From the NCBI RefSeq assembly GCF_900637195.1, contig NZ_LR134356.1:4650001-4714000 (forward strand): a stretch of DNA of 64,000 nucleotides, read 5' to 3'. Below the pieces are notes generated by a model, which searched no databases, was not told the DNA's origin, and saw only the letters and a program-made list of their open reading frames with translations. Positions 16,186 through 24,440 of this stretch are shown here, piece after piece. Every line of letters starts with the position of its first letter. The stretch's first letter is position 1. The stretch is from Mycolicibacterium aurum (GTDB lineage: Bacteria; Actinomycetota; Actinomycetes; Mycobacteriales; Mycobacteriaceae). The translations under genes were made by a program, and so were the position numbers.

Positions 16186-17580
16186 TCAGCGGCGAGTGGC
16201 GCCGTCGGACAAATAGCCGAGAAGGTCGTGGCGGGTCAGCACACCGACCGGCTTGCCCTCCTCCACCACCATCACCGCGTCGCATTCGCGAAGGGTCTTG
16301 GCTGCCGCGCCGACGAGTTCGCCGGCGCCGATCAGCGGAAGAGGCGGACTCATGTGCTGGGCGACAGCGTCGGCCAGCTTCGCGCGACCCTCGAACACCG
16401 CCGAGACCAGCTCGCGCTCGGAGACGCTGCCCGCGACCTCACCGGCCATCACCGGCGGCTCGGCGCCCACGACGGGCATCTGCGACACGCCGTACTCGCG
16501 CAGGATCCCGATGGCGTCGCGCACGGTTTCCGACGGGTGGGTGTGCACGAGGTCGGGCAGCGCCCCGGACTTGCCCCTCAGGATGTGCCCGACCGTCGGC
16601 TCCTCCACCGAACCGTCCAGCCTGCTGCGGAGGAATCCGTAGGACGACATCCAGCCGTCGTTGAAGATCTTCGACAGGTAGCCGCGCCCGCCGTCGGGCA
16701 GCAGCACCACCACGAGTGCGTCCGGGCCCTCGCGCTCGGCCACGTTGATGGCCGCCACGGCCGCCATCCCGCACGATCCGCCGACCAGCAGCGCCTCCTC
16801 GCGGGCCAGCCTCCTCGTCATGTCGAACGAGTCGGCGTCGGAGACCGCGATGATCTCGTCGGGAATCGAGGGGTCGTAGGCGGACGGCCAGAAGTCCTCA
16901 CCGACACCTTCCACCAGGTACGGACGCCCGGTGCCGCCCGAGTACACCGACCCCTCAGGATCGACACCGACGATCTTGACCCGGCCACCGGAGACCTCTT
17001 TGAGATAGCGGCCTGCGCCGGTGATGGTGCCGCCCGTTCCGACACCGGCCACGAAGTGGGTGATCTTCCCATCGGTGTCGGCCCAGATCTCGGGCCCGGT
17101 GGTCTCGTAGTGGCTTTCCGGACCCATCGGGTTCGAGTACTGGTCGGGCTTCCACGCGCCGTCGATCTCCTGGACGAGGCGATTGGACACGCTGTAGTAG
17201 CTGGCCGGATCGTCGGGTGCCACCGCTGTCGGGCACACCACGACGTCGGCGCCGTAGGCGCGAAGAACGTTCTGCTTGTCCTCGCTGACCTTGTCGGGGC
17301 AGACGAAGATGCACTTGTAGCCGCGCTGCTGGGCCACCAGCGCCAGTCCGACGCCGGTGTTTCCGGAGGTGGGTTCGACGATGGTGCCACCCGGTCGCAG
17401 TTCTCCGCTGGCCTCCGCGGCGTCGATCATCTTGATCGCGATGCGGTCCTTCGAGGAGCCGCCGGGATTGAGGTATTCGATCTTGGCTGCCACGATGCCC
17501 GCGCCCGGCGGGGTCACCGAGTTCAGCTGCACCAGGGGCGTGTTACCGATGAGCTCACTGACGTGCCGGGCGATCCGCAT
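16186..17580 (-). CDS. cbs: cystathionine beta-synthase
   Basis: Condenses serine (or acetylserine) and homocysteine to cystathionine, the first step of reverse transsulfuration. The 464-residue protein has the PLP lysine at Lys44 in NPGGSSKDR, the TSGNTG motif around 72-77, the phosphate-binding GVGTGGTITG, and a C-terminal pair of CBS domains from about 330 to 460 that may bind adenosyl ligands. Length equals M. tuberculosis Rv1077. The upstream gene lipU is on the same strand, 29 bp away. Confidence 0.95.
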   Translation of the reverse strand: MRIARHVSELIGNTPLVQLNSVTPPGAGIVAAKIEYLNPGGSSKDRIAIKMIDAAEASGELRPGGTIVEPTSGNTGVGLALVAQQRGYKCIFVCPDKVSEDKQNVLRAYGADVVVCPTAVAPDDPASYYSVSNRLVQEIDGAWKPDQYSNPMGPESHYETTGPEIWADTDGKITHFVAGVGTGGTITGAGRYLKEVSGGRVKIVGVDPEGSVYSGGTGRPYLVEGVGEDFWPSAYDPSIPDEIIAVSDADSFDMTRRLAREEALLVGGSCGMAAVAAINVAEREGPDALVVVLLPDGGRGYLSKIFNDGWMSSYGFLRSRLDGSVEEPTVGHILRGKSGALPDLVHTHPSETVRDAIGILREYGVSQMPVVGAEPPVMAGEVAGSVSERELVSAVFEGRAKLADAVAQHMSPPLPLIGAGELVGAAAKTLRECDAVMVVEEGKPVGVLTRHDLLGYLSDGATRR

Positions 17581-17609
17581 ACGTCCATCGTGTCAGGCCC
17601 GCCGGCCGG

Positions 17610-18680
17610 CTACCAGGTGGCCTCTCGGATGTACTCGCCGATCTGCTTGATCGAGCGGCCGGCTTCGGACACCGCGGGGGCGCCCAGCTGGAACACATGC
17701 ATCTGACCAGGCCAGATACGCACCTCGACGGGTACGCCCGATGCCGCGAGCAGACGAGCCGCTTTCCGTGCATCGCTGAGCAGAACCTCGGAACCGGAGA
17801 CGTGGATCAGCGTGCGCGGCAGACCCGGCTCGATGTGGTCGAGCGGCTCGTAGACCTCTTCGGGCCTGCCGTCGACGACCCTGCGCGCTGCGGCGGCCTC
17901 GATCAGCTCCACCAGGGCGTGGAACGCCTTGGGCGGGAACATCGCGTCGGTGCGGGTGTTCGGGTGGTCCGCCCGTGCCTCGTTGTCGATCTCGAACAGC
18001 GGCGACATGGTCACCAGCGCCGCGGGGGTCTCGGGGACGAAGCCGTTGATGCCGCCCACCTGCAGGCGCTCTGCGAGGGCCAGTGCGAGGTAGCCGCCGG
18101 CGGAGTCGCCGGCCAGGACGATCTGCTCGGGCTCGTAGCCCGTCTCGCGCAGCCACTTGTACGCGTCGAAGCAGTCGTCGAGCGCGGTGCCCACGGAGTG
18201 TTTGGGGATCATCCGGTAGTTCACCACCAGCGCCGGCGCATCGGCGCACTTCGACAGCGCGGTCACGAGACGTCCGTGCGTGTTCACCCCGCACGTCAGG
18301 AAGGCTCCGCCGTGCAGGTAGAGGATCACAGTGCGCTTGCCGTCGGCGGGCAGCACGCCCGCGGCGCGCACCAGCTGCGCCGTGCAGTGCGGAAGCGCGA
18401 TGGTGGCGCGGACGGTGCCGGGCGCCGGCTTGAGGACACGCGCGGCGAAGTCCACCACGCCCCACGGCCATGGCAGTTTGGGGGCGTAGCTGCCCACCGT
18501 CAGGAAGGGCTTGATGGTCGCCATCGCGGCGAGACCCATGAGCCGTCCCGCGATGCTCGGACCGTCCTCGACGACCTCGACGGGCGCGCCGTCGCTGACC
18601 GGGAACCTCCGAGACTTACGCCCTCGAGCTGCATTGATCGCAGCATGCGCGGTTTCTGGAACCTTGCTGGGTGCCGTCAT
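17610..18680 (-). CDS. lipU: HSL-type alpha/beta-hydrolase (lipase/esterase)
   Basis: A 356-residue serine hydrolase of the hormone-sensitive lipase group: oxyanion-hole motif LYLHGGAF, nucleophile elbow GDSAGG, and a C-terminal PGQMHVF supplying the catalytic His. It sits upstream of cbs as lipU does in M. tuberculosis (Rv1076). Start chosen at ATG 18680; two GTG codons just upstream are alternatives. The 190-bp upstream region is AT-rich for this genome and contains AGACAGTCT (18730-18738), a short palindrome that might be an operator. Natural substrate is unknown. Confidence 0.92.
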   Translation of the reverse strand: MTAPSKVPETAHAAINAARGRKSRRFPVSDGAPVEVVEDGPSIAGRLMGLAAMATIKPFLTVGSYAPKLPWPWGVVDFAARVLKPAPGTVRATIALPHCTAQLVRAAGVLPADGKRTVILYLHGGAFLTCGVNTHGRLVTALSKCADAPALVVNYRMIPKHSVGTALDDCFDAYKWLRETGYEPEQIVLAGDSAGGYLALALAERLQVGGINGFVPETPAALVTMSPLFEIDNEARADHPNTRTDAMFPPKAFHALVELIEAAAARRVVDGRPEEVYEPLDHIEPGLPRTLIHVSGSEVLLSDARKAARLLAASGVPVEVRIWPGQMHVFQLGAPAVSEAGRSIKQIGEYIREATW

Positions 18681-18862
18681 CGCCACCACTTCCTACGCCG
18701 ATGTAGAGCCGGGATAAGCCGAGTTACTCAGACAGTCTCGCAACTTAGCTTCGCATTAGTAACCAGTATCACAATCGGTTAAACACAATTGATATCGGAC
18801 TTGATACCGCACTGTGATCGCCAATCCGCGTTACGACTCGGATCAACGGTGCATTTCCGCTC

Positions 18863-18868
18863 TAAACT
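18863..18868 (+). promoter_or_regulatory. -10 element for a leaderless transcript
   Basis: TAAACT matches TANNNT and ends six bases before the GTG start at 18875, the spacing expected when transcription begins at the first base of the start codon. No Shine-Dalgarno is present. Confidence 0.6.
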
Positions 18869-18874
18869 GGCGCC

Positions 18875-19837
18875 GTGGGCATCATCCGACGTGCTCCCCG
18901 CAGGTCGACGGTTGTTCTGGCGACGGCGGCCCTCTCGGGCTCCGCGTACGTCGGGGCGCGCAATCTGCTGACCGGGCAGGCCGACAAGGCGCGCCAGATC
19001 ATCCCGAAGTCTTGGGACATCCCCCCTCGCGCCGACGGCGTCTACACCGCAGGCGGCGGCCCGGTCGAGCGGTGGCATCGCGGCGTCCCGTTCGACCTTC
19101 ACCTGATGATCTTCGGCGACTCGACCGCCACCGGATACGGCTGCACCGACGCCGATGAGGTGCCGGGAGTTCTGCTGGCACGGGGTCTCGCCGAGGAGTC
19201 CGGCAAGCGGATTCGGTTGAGCACCAAGGCGATTGTGGGGGCGACGTCGAAAGGCCTGGCCGGGCAGATCGACGCCATGTACGTCGCGGGCCCGCCGCCG
19301 GACGCGGCGGTCATCATGATCGGCGCCAACGACATCACCAAGACCAACGGCACCCGCCCGTCGGCCCGCCGGGTCGGGCGGGCGGTGCGCCGGCTGCGCG
19401 GGAGCAACGCCGTCGTCGTCGTGGGTACCTGCCCGGATTTCGGCGTCATCACCGCCATCCCGCAGCCGCTGAGGTGGGTGGCACGTAGCCAGGGGCTGCG
19501 CCTGGCGCGCGCCCAGGCGGCGTCGGTGCGGTCCGCCGGCGGCATCCCGGTGCCGTTCTCCGACCTGCTGGCGCCGCACTTCTACGAGACGCCCGAGCTG
19601 CTCTTCTCACCGGACATGTTCCATCCCTCGGCCGCAGGTTACGAGCTGGCGGCCAAGCAGCTGCTGCCCGCGCTGTGCGAGGCGTTGGGCGAGTTCGTCA
19701 CCGGCCGACCGGCCGAGGAAGCGCTGGAGCCGAGGTATGACGATGACAGCTCGCTGCTGTCGCGCGTCACCGGGATGAGCCGGCTGTGGCGCCGCTCGAC
19801 CGGGGTGCCCGCTCCGATCGTGGTGGCCGCGGGCTAA
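18875..19837 (+). CDS. SGNH/GDSL hydrolase (Rv1075c-like)
   Basis: A 320-residue esterase. An N-terminal hydrophobic stretch (STVVLATAALSGSAYVGA) probably anchors or exports it. The catalytic Ser is in IFGDSTATGYG, the block III Asn in IGANDITK, and the Asp-x-x-His pair in SPDMFHPSAAGY. The M. tuberculosis counterpart is a GDSL-type esterase. Start is GTG 18875 on a probably leaderless message. It is divergent from lipU and in line with fadA3. Confidence 0.9.
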   Translation: MGIIRRAPRRSTVVLATAALSGSAYVGARNLLTGQADKARQIIPKSWDIPPRADGVYTAGGGPVERWHRGVPFDLHLMIFGDSTATGYGCTDADEVPGVLLARGLAEESGKRIRLSTKAIVGATSKGLAGQIDAMYVAGPPPDAAVIMIGANDITKTNGTRPSARRVGRAVRRLRGSNAVVVVGTCPDFGVITAIPQPLRWVARSQGLRLARAQAASVRSAGGIPVPFSDLLAPHFYETPELLFSPDMFHPSAAGYELAAKQLLPALCEALGEFVTGRPAEEALEPRYDDDSSLLSRVTGMSRLWRRSTGVPAPIVVAAG

Positions 19838-19844
19838 ATTTCTG

Positions 19845-19858
19845 TGCAACACGTTCTA
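19845..19858 (+). promoter_or_regulatory. KstR-type operator upstream of fadA3
   Basis: TGCAACACGTTCTA fits TnnAACnnGTTnnA, the consensus bound by KstR, the TetR-family repressor of cholesterol catabolism genes in mycobacteria. It lies between the SGNH hydrolase stop and the fadA3 start (26 bp before the ATG), a position suited to repression. Confidence 0.6.
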
Positions 19859-19883
19859 CTTGTTCGCACCTTGAGGAGCCGTC

Positions 19884-21101
19884 ATGCCCGAAGCCGTCAT
19901 CGTCGCCACCGCACGCTCACCGATCGGCAGGGCAGGCAAGGGCTCGCTGGTGTCGATGCGACCCGACGACCTTGCGGCGCAGATGGTCCGCGCCGCGCTG
20001 GACAAGGTGCCGTCGCTGGATCCCCGCGACATCGACGACCTGATGATGGGCTGCGCGCAACCCGCGGGTGAAGCCGGCTACAACATCGCGCGGGCGGTCG
20101 CCGTCGAACTCGGCTACGACTTCCTGCCCGGCACCACGGTCAACCGGTACTGCTCGTCGTCGCTGCAGACCACGCGGATGGCGTTCCACGCGATCAAGGC
20201 AGGCGAGGGCTCGGCGTTCATCTCCGCCGGTGTGGAGACGGTGTCGCGGTTCGGCAAGGGCGCCGCCGACGGGGCGCCCGACTCGAAGAACCCGATCTTC
20301 GCCGATGCGCAGGCCCGCTCGGAGGAAGCGGCCGCCGGCGCCACCGAATGGCACGACCCGCGCAACGACGGCAACATCCCGGACGTCTACATCGCCATGG
20401 GCCAGACCGCCGAGAACGTGGCCGCGTTCACCGGCATCAGCCGTGAGGACCAGGACCACTGGGCCGTGCGGTCGCAGAACCGTGCCGAAGAGGCGATCAA
20501 CAGCGGGTTCTTCGCCCGCGAGATCTCGCCGGTGACCTTGCCCGAAGGGTCGACCGTCTCCACTGATGATGGCCCGCGGGCGGGTACCACGTACGAGAAG
20601 ATCAGCCAGCTCAAGCCGGTCTTCCGACCGAACGGCACCATCACCGCAGGCAACGCCTGCCCCCTCAACGACGGCGCCGCCGCTGTGGTGATCATGAGTG
20701 ATGCCCGCGCCAAGGAGCTGGGCCTGACCCCCCTGGCGCGGATCGTGTCCACGGGCGTGAGCGGTCTGTCGCCCGAGATCATGGGCCTGGGTCCGATCGA
20801 GGCCGTCAAGAAGGCGCTGGCCAACGCGAAGATGTCGATCGGCGACATCGATCTCTACGAGATCAACGAGGCGTTCGCCGTGCAGGTGCTGGGCTCCGCG
20901 CGGGAACTCGGCATGGACGAGGACAAGCTCAACGTCTCGGGCGGTGCTATCGCGCTCGGCCACCCCTTCGGCATGACCGGAGCCAGGATCACCGCCACGC
21001 TGCTGAACAACCTGACCACCCACGACAAGACGTTCGGCATCGAGTCGATGTGCGTCGGCGGCGGGCAGGGTATGGCGATGGTCGTGGAGCGGCTCAGCTA
21101 G
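19884..21101 (+). CDS. fadA3: acetyl-CoA acetyltransferase (thiolase)
   Basis: Thiolytic cleavage (or condensation) of 3-ketoacyl-CoA. The 405-residue protein has the acyl-accepting Cys90 in NRYCSSSLQT, the GHPFGMTG His motif, and the C-terminal CVGGGQG cysteine. Length and sequence agree with M. tuberculosis FadA3 (Rv1074c). GAGGAG lies at a good distance before ATG 19884. The KstR-type box just upstream suggests induction during sterol breakdown, in which thiolases release acetyl- or propionyl-CoA; this is inference. Confidence 0.94.
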   Translation: MPEAVIVATARSPIGRAGKGSLVSMRPDDLAAQMVRAALDKVPSLDPRDIDDLMMGCAQPAGEAGYNIARAVAVELGYDFLPGTTVNRYCSSSLQTTRMAFHAIKAGEGSAFISAGVETVSRFGKGAADGAPDSKNPIFADAQARSEEAAAGATEWHDPRNDGNIPDVYIAMGQTAENVAAFTGISREDQDHWAVRSQNRAEEAINSGFFAREISPVTLPEGSTVSTDDGPRAGTTYEKISQLKPVFRPNGTITAGNACPLNDGAAAVVIMSDARAKELGLTPLARIVSTGVSGLSPEIMGLGPIEAVKKALANAKMSIGDIDLYEINEAFAVQVLGSARELGMDEDKLNVSGGAIALGHPFGMTGARITATLLNNLTTHDKTFGIESMCVGGGQGMAMVVERLS

Positions 21102-21108
21102 CTCGCCA

Positions 21109-21114
21109 TAGAAT
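21109..21114 (+). promoter_or_regulatory. probable -10 element for purT
   Basis: TAGAAT matches TANNNT and lies nine bases before ATG 21124, allowing a message with almost no leader. It begins just after the fadA3 stop codon. Confidence 0.5.
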
Positions 21115-21123
21115 GCCGTTCCG

Positions 21124-22323
21124 ATGACGACCATCGGAACGGCGCTGTCACCGCGCGCCACCAAAGTCATGCTGTTGGGCTCGGGTGAGCTCGGCCGCGA
21201 AGTGCTGATCGCGCTGCAGCGCCTCGGCGTCGAGACCATCGCCGTCGACCGCTACGAGAACGCACCGGGCCACCAGGTGGCCCACCACGCGCGGACGATC
21301 ACGATGTCCGACCCCGATCAGCTGCGGGCGTTGATCGAGACCGAACGGCCGGACTTCGTGGTCCCGGAGATCGAGGCCATCGCCACGCCGGTGCTCGAGG
21401 CCTTGGAGGCCGAGGGGGTGGTGACCGTGATCCCCACCGCCCGGGCAGCGCGGCTGACCATGGACCGCGAAGGGATCCGCCGGCTGGCGGCCGAGACCCT
21501 CGGCCTGCCGACGAGCCCGTACCGGTTCTGCGATTCGCTGGCGGAGCTGCAGTCCGCAATCGACGTCATCGGCTATCCGTGCGTCGTCAAACCCGTGATG
21601 AGCAGCTCCGGCAAGGGCCAGTCCAAGATCGACGGGCCTGACGACGTCGCGGCGGCCTGGGAGTACGCGATGTCCGGCAGCCGGGTCTCCAACACCCGGA
21701 TCATCGTCGAAGGGTTCGTCGATTTCGATTACGAGATCACGCTGCTGACCGTGCGGGCCCGCGGTGCCTCCGGCGAGGTGGAGACCCAGTTCTGCGAACC
21801 CATCGGGCATCGGCAGGTCAACGGCGACTACGTCGAAAGCTGGCAGCCGCACCCGATGTCGGCCACAGCGCTGCACCGCGCGCGGCAGATCGCCGGTGCG
21901 GTCACCCAGGATCTGGGCGGGCAGGGCATCTTCGGCGTGGAGCTGTTCGTCAAGGGCGACCAGGTGTGGTTCAGCGAAGTCAGCCCGCGGCCGCACGACA
22001 CCGGCATGGTGACGATGGTCACTCAGTGGCAGAACGAGTTCGAGCTGCATGCACGCGCCATCCTGGGCCTGCCCGTCGACACGACGCTGAAGTCTCCGGG
22101 CGCCAGCGCGGTGATCTACGGCGGTGTCGACGCCGAAGGCATCGTCTTCGACGGAGTGGACGCGGCGCTGCGGGTGCCGCACACCGACATCCGACTGTTC
22201 GGCAAGCCCGAGAGCTTCGTCAACCGCCGGATGGGGGTGGCGCTGGCCTTCGACGACGACGTGGACATCGCGCGCAGCAATGCGGCCGAGGCGGCCAGCC
22301 GGGTCACGCCGCGGGCGGTCTAG
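21124..22323 (+). CDS. purT: formate-dependent phosphoribosylglycinamide formyltransferase
   Basis: ATP-grasp enzyme that formylates GAR with formate and ATP in purine synthesis, an alternative to folate-dependent PurN. The 399-residue protein has the N-terminal pre-ATP-grasp LLGSGELGREV, the ATP-grasp core with KPVMSSSGKGQSK and FFSEVSPRPHDTGMVT-type metal residues (here WFSEVSPRPHDTGM). The gene lies elsewhere in M. tuberculosis (Rv0389), so it has been inserted into this syntenic block. It overlaps the next, convergent gene by 20 bp. Confidence 0.95.
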   Translation: MTTIGTALSPRATKVMLLGSGELGREVLIALQRLGVETIAVDRYENAPGHQVAHHARTITMSDPDQLRALIETERPDFVVPEIEAIATPVLEALEAEGVVTVIPTARAARLTMDREGIRRLAAETLGLPTSPYRFCDSLAELQSAIDVIGYPCVVKPVMSSSGKGQSKIDGPDDVAAAWEYAMSGSRVSNTRIIVEGFVDFDYEITLLTVRARGASGEVETQFCEPIGHRQVNGDYVESWQPHPMSATALHRARQIAGAVTQDLGGQGIFGVELFVKGDQVWFSEVSPRPHDTGMVTMVTQWQNEFELHARAILGLPVDTTLKSPGASAVIYGGVDAEGIVFDGVDAALRVPHTDIRLFGKPESFVNRRMGVALAFDDDVDIARSNAAEAASRVTPRAV

Positions 22324-23215
22324 TTGGCGACGGTGCGGTGAGATCGCTTCTCGACGAGATTTCGCGCGCTGAGCGCACTTTCGCGTCGTAGGCGAGCGAC
22401 ACGCGGCGGAGGACGTCGTCGGCGCTGTTGGATTTGACCACGCGGATCCGCGTCCATTCGAGTGCGTCGAGGTCCTCTGCGCGCAGGATGTCGTGGGCGA
22501 ACTGCATGGGGTCGACGCGGTGCTGGTCGCCGTCGTACTCGACCGCCAGCTTCAGCCGCTCCCACCCCATGTCCAGGTAGTAGCGCCGCCGCCTGTCGGC
22601 ACTGAGTACCGGGATCTGCGTGGTCGGGCGTGGAAAGCCGGCATGAATCAGCAGCAGGCGGAGCCAGGTTTCCCGCGGAGACTGTGCACCCGGGTCGTAA
22701 AGGTCCAGCGCCGCCACCAATTGGCGCATCCCTCGCTTTCCGGAATGACGTTCCCGCGCCCACCTCAGCAGTTCGGCGGGGTCGATGCGGGTTGCGTTGC
22801 CCAGTGCATCGAGCCGGGCCACCGCGGCGTCGAGCGGCCCCCTCCGGCCCACGTCGAAGGCCGTCCGCTCGACCGTGGTGACCGGTAGTCCCCGACGTCG
22901 GGTGATTTCGTCGGGCCGCAGGTCCTGCTTGTGCGTGGTGAGGCCACGTGGCGCCCGGCCGTTCGACCACACCAACTCGATCGGGTTCGAGTCCTCGACG
23001 TACCGCGCGCCGTGCAGCGCCGCTGCGGTGAGCCCGGCGAGGACACCGCCACGGTGCGACCACAACCAGGCGGCCTTCGCCCGCTGCTGCAGAGTCAGCG
23101 GGATGTCGGATCGGGTGTAGACGTCGGGGTAGAGCGCGACGAATCTGCTGCGCAGCGCATGCTTGGGGACCAGCCCAGCCGACACGGCTTCGCTGCCTAC
23201 GAACGGCACCTCCAT
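22304..23215 (-). CDS. AbiEi-like N-terminal plus DUF559 endonuclease-like protein
   Basis: A 303-residue protein of a type frequent in mycobacteria. Residues 1 to about 160 resemble the transcriptional-regulator/AbiEi antitoxin-like winged-helix region (GLVPKHALRSRFVALYPDVYTRSD, cut here as short motifs GLVPKHALRSRF and LYPDVYTR). The C-terminal part has the restriction-endonuclease-like DUF559 pattern: YYLDMGWERLKLAVEYDGDQH (Asp in LDMGW, Glu-Tyr-Asp-Gly) followed by R-x-D. No partner toxin gene is adjacent. Start ATG 23215; the open frame continues upstream to 23581 across an inverted repeat and is not used. Confidence 0.72.
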   Translation of the reverse strand: MEVPFVGSEAVSAGLVPKHALRSRFVALYPDVYTRSDIPLTLQQRAKAAWLWSHRGGVLAGLTAAALHGARYVEDSNPIELVWSNGRAPRGLTTHKQDLRPDEITRRRGLPVTTVERTAFDVGRRGPLDAAVARLDALGNATRIDPAELLRWARERHSGKRGMRQLVAALDLYDPGAQSPRETWLRLLLIHAGFPRPTTQIPVLSADRRRRYYLDMGWERLKLAVEYDGDQHRVDPMQFAHDILRAEDLDALEWTRIRVVKSNSADDVLRRVSLAYDAKVRSAREISSRSDLTAPSPTRPPAA

Positions 23216-23282
23216 GCGTCGAGAGTGGCGCGCCGGTGACGGTGCGCGCACCCCCGGCCTTGCGATCTGTGGATAACCACCG

Positions 23283-23338
23283 CGAGAGGGCGCAGAGAAC
23301 GCGAAGTAGGGGATTTCTCCGCACTGAGCGCCCTCTCG
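23283..23338. repeat. intergenic inverted repeat
   Basis: Perfect 11-bp arms CGAGAGGGCGC (23283-23293) and GCGCCCTCTCG (23328-23338) with a 34-bp spacer, in the gap upstream of the DUF559-type gene and downstream of the Bax-inhibitor gene. Same build as the elements at 6121 and 52437. Confidence 0.7.
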
Positions 23339-23362
23339 TGCAAAGCCTGACCAGCGCACGAA

Positions 23363-23391
23363 AAAGGGCGCCCACACAGTGGACGCCCTTT
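23363..23391 (-). terminator. intrinsic terminator of the Bax inhibitor-like gene
   Basis: Stem of 13 bp with one mismatch (23363-23375 with 23379-23391) around a 3-nt loop; on the minus strand it is followed by TTTTT. It lies 16 bp past the stop codon of the 23407-24258 gene. Confidence 0.8.
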
Positions 23392-23406
23392 CTCTGGCAG
23401 GTACTG

Positions 23407-24258
23407 CTAGTCGTTGTTGAAGTAACTCAGCAGGCGCAGGATCTCCAGGTACAGCCAGACCAGGGTGACGGTCAGGCCGAGCGCGATGCCCCATGCGGCC
23501 TTCTCCGGCGCGCCGGCGCGGACCATCTGGTCGGCGGCGTCGAAGTCGATCAGGAAGCTGAACGCGGCGAGCGCGATGCACAGCAGCGAGAAGCCGATGG
23601 CGATGGCGCCACCGTCGCGCAGGCCGAGGCCCGCACCGCCGCCGACACCGAACATGGCCAGCACCAGGTTAAGAAGCATCAGCGCGACGACGCCGAACAG
23701 GCCGGCGACGATCATGCGGGTGAACTTCGGGGTGACGCGGATGGCGCCGGTCTTGTAGACCACGAGCATGCCGAAGAACACGCCGAGCGTGCCGACGATG
23801 GCCTGGGCGATCATGCCCACGCCGCCGACGGAGGTGATGTTGGCGATGATGAACGACACCGCGCCGAGGAACAGGCCTTCCAGCGCCGCGTAGCTCAGCA
23901 CGATGGCCGGGTTGTCCTGCTTACGACCGAAGGTCGCGATCAGGACGAGCGCGAGGCCGCCGAGCGCACCCACCAGGGTGAACGGCATGGCGAGACCGAG
24001 GTTCTGGCTGACGAGGTAGTACGAGACGACCGCGACGGCCGTCAGGACAGCCAGCGTCATGCCGGTCTTCATCACGACGTCGTCGATGGTCAGCGCGCGC
24101 GACACACCGGTCTGCTGCTGGTCCGGATACTGCGTGGCGTACGGCTCGGCCTGTACCGCCTGTGCACCGTAGCCGCCGGCTCCGGTACCGAATTGGGCAT
24201 ATCCGCCCTGCTGCCCCTTGGGCAATGAGCGGAATACCGGGTTGCTGCTTTCGCGCAC
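23407..24258 (-). CDS. Bax inhibitor-1/YccA family membrane protein (Rv1072-like)
   Basis: A 283-residue protein: a polar Gly/Gln-rich N-terminus of about 65 residues (with QQGGYAQFGTGAGGYGA) and seven membrane helices. The family pattern includes AALEGLFLGAVSF and the C-terminal LGLTVTLVWLYLEILRLLSYF. Bacterial members are associated with membrane-protein quality control or calcium leak in other species; role here unknown. Starts at GTG 24258 with GGAAGGA eight bases upstream. Divergent from echA9. Confidence 0.9.
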   Translation of the reverse strand: MRESSNPVFRSLPKGQQGGYAQFGTGAGGYGAQAVQAEPYATQYPDQQQTGVSRALTIDDVVMKTGMTLAVLTAVAVVSYYLVSQNLGLAMPFTLVGALGGLALVLIATFGRKQDNPAIVLSYAALEGLFLGAVSFIIANITSVGGVGMIAQAIVGTLGVFFGMLVVYKTGAIRVTPKFTRMIVAGLFGVVALMLLNLVLAMFGVGGGAGLGLRDGGAIAIGFSLLCIALAAFSFLIDFDAADQMVRAGAPEKAAWGIALGLTVTLVWLYLEILRLLSYFNND

Positions 24259-24427
24259 CGTCGGGATCCTTCCTGTGTTCTTCGTGCTTGCGACCTGTGA
24301 CGATCACACGGTCAACGTTTGACTGTCCTGGTCGGTTCCCGGCGAAGCGTTCTCGGTATCGACGGCGTTCCTCCCAGGCCCTTCACAGGAAACCTTACCC
24401 GGGCAGGCCCCACCCCGGGAGACGATC

Positions 24428-24433
24428 TAGATT
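24428..24433 (+). promoter_or_regulatory. -10 element for the echA9-echA8 operon
   Basis: TAGATT matches TANNNT, ends seven bases before GTG 24441, and no Shine-Dalgarno is present, so the operon message is probably leaderless. Confidence 0.6.
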
Positions 24434-24440
24434 GCATTCC

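Noticed and set aside
18730..18738. AGACAGTCT palindrome upstream of lipU as a TetR-type operator
   Set aside because: Only 4-bp arms, with no regulator gene nearby; too short to support alone. Mentioned only in the lipU entry.
22304..23581. Upstream extension of the DUF559-type gene to 23581
   Set aside because: The extension crosses the 23283-23338 inverted repeat and the terminator at 23363-23391; the protein family begins at ATG 23215.
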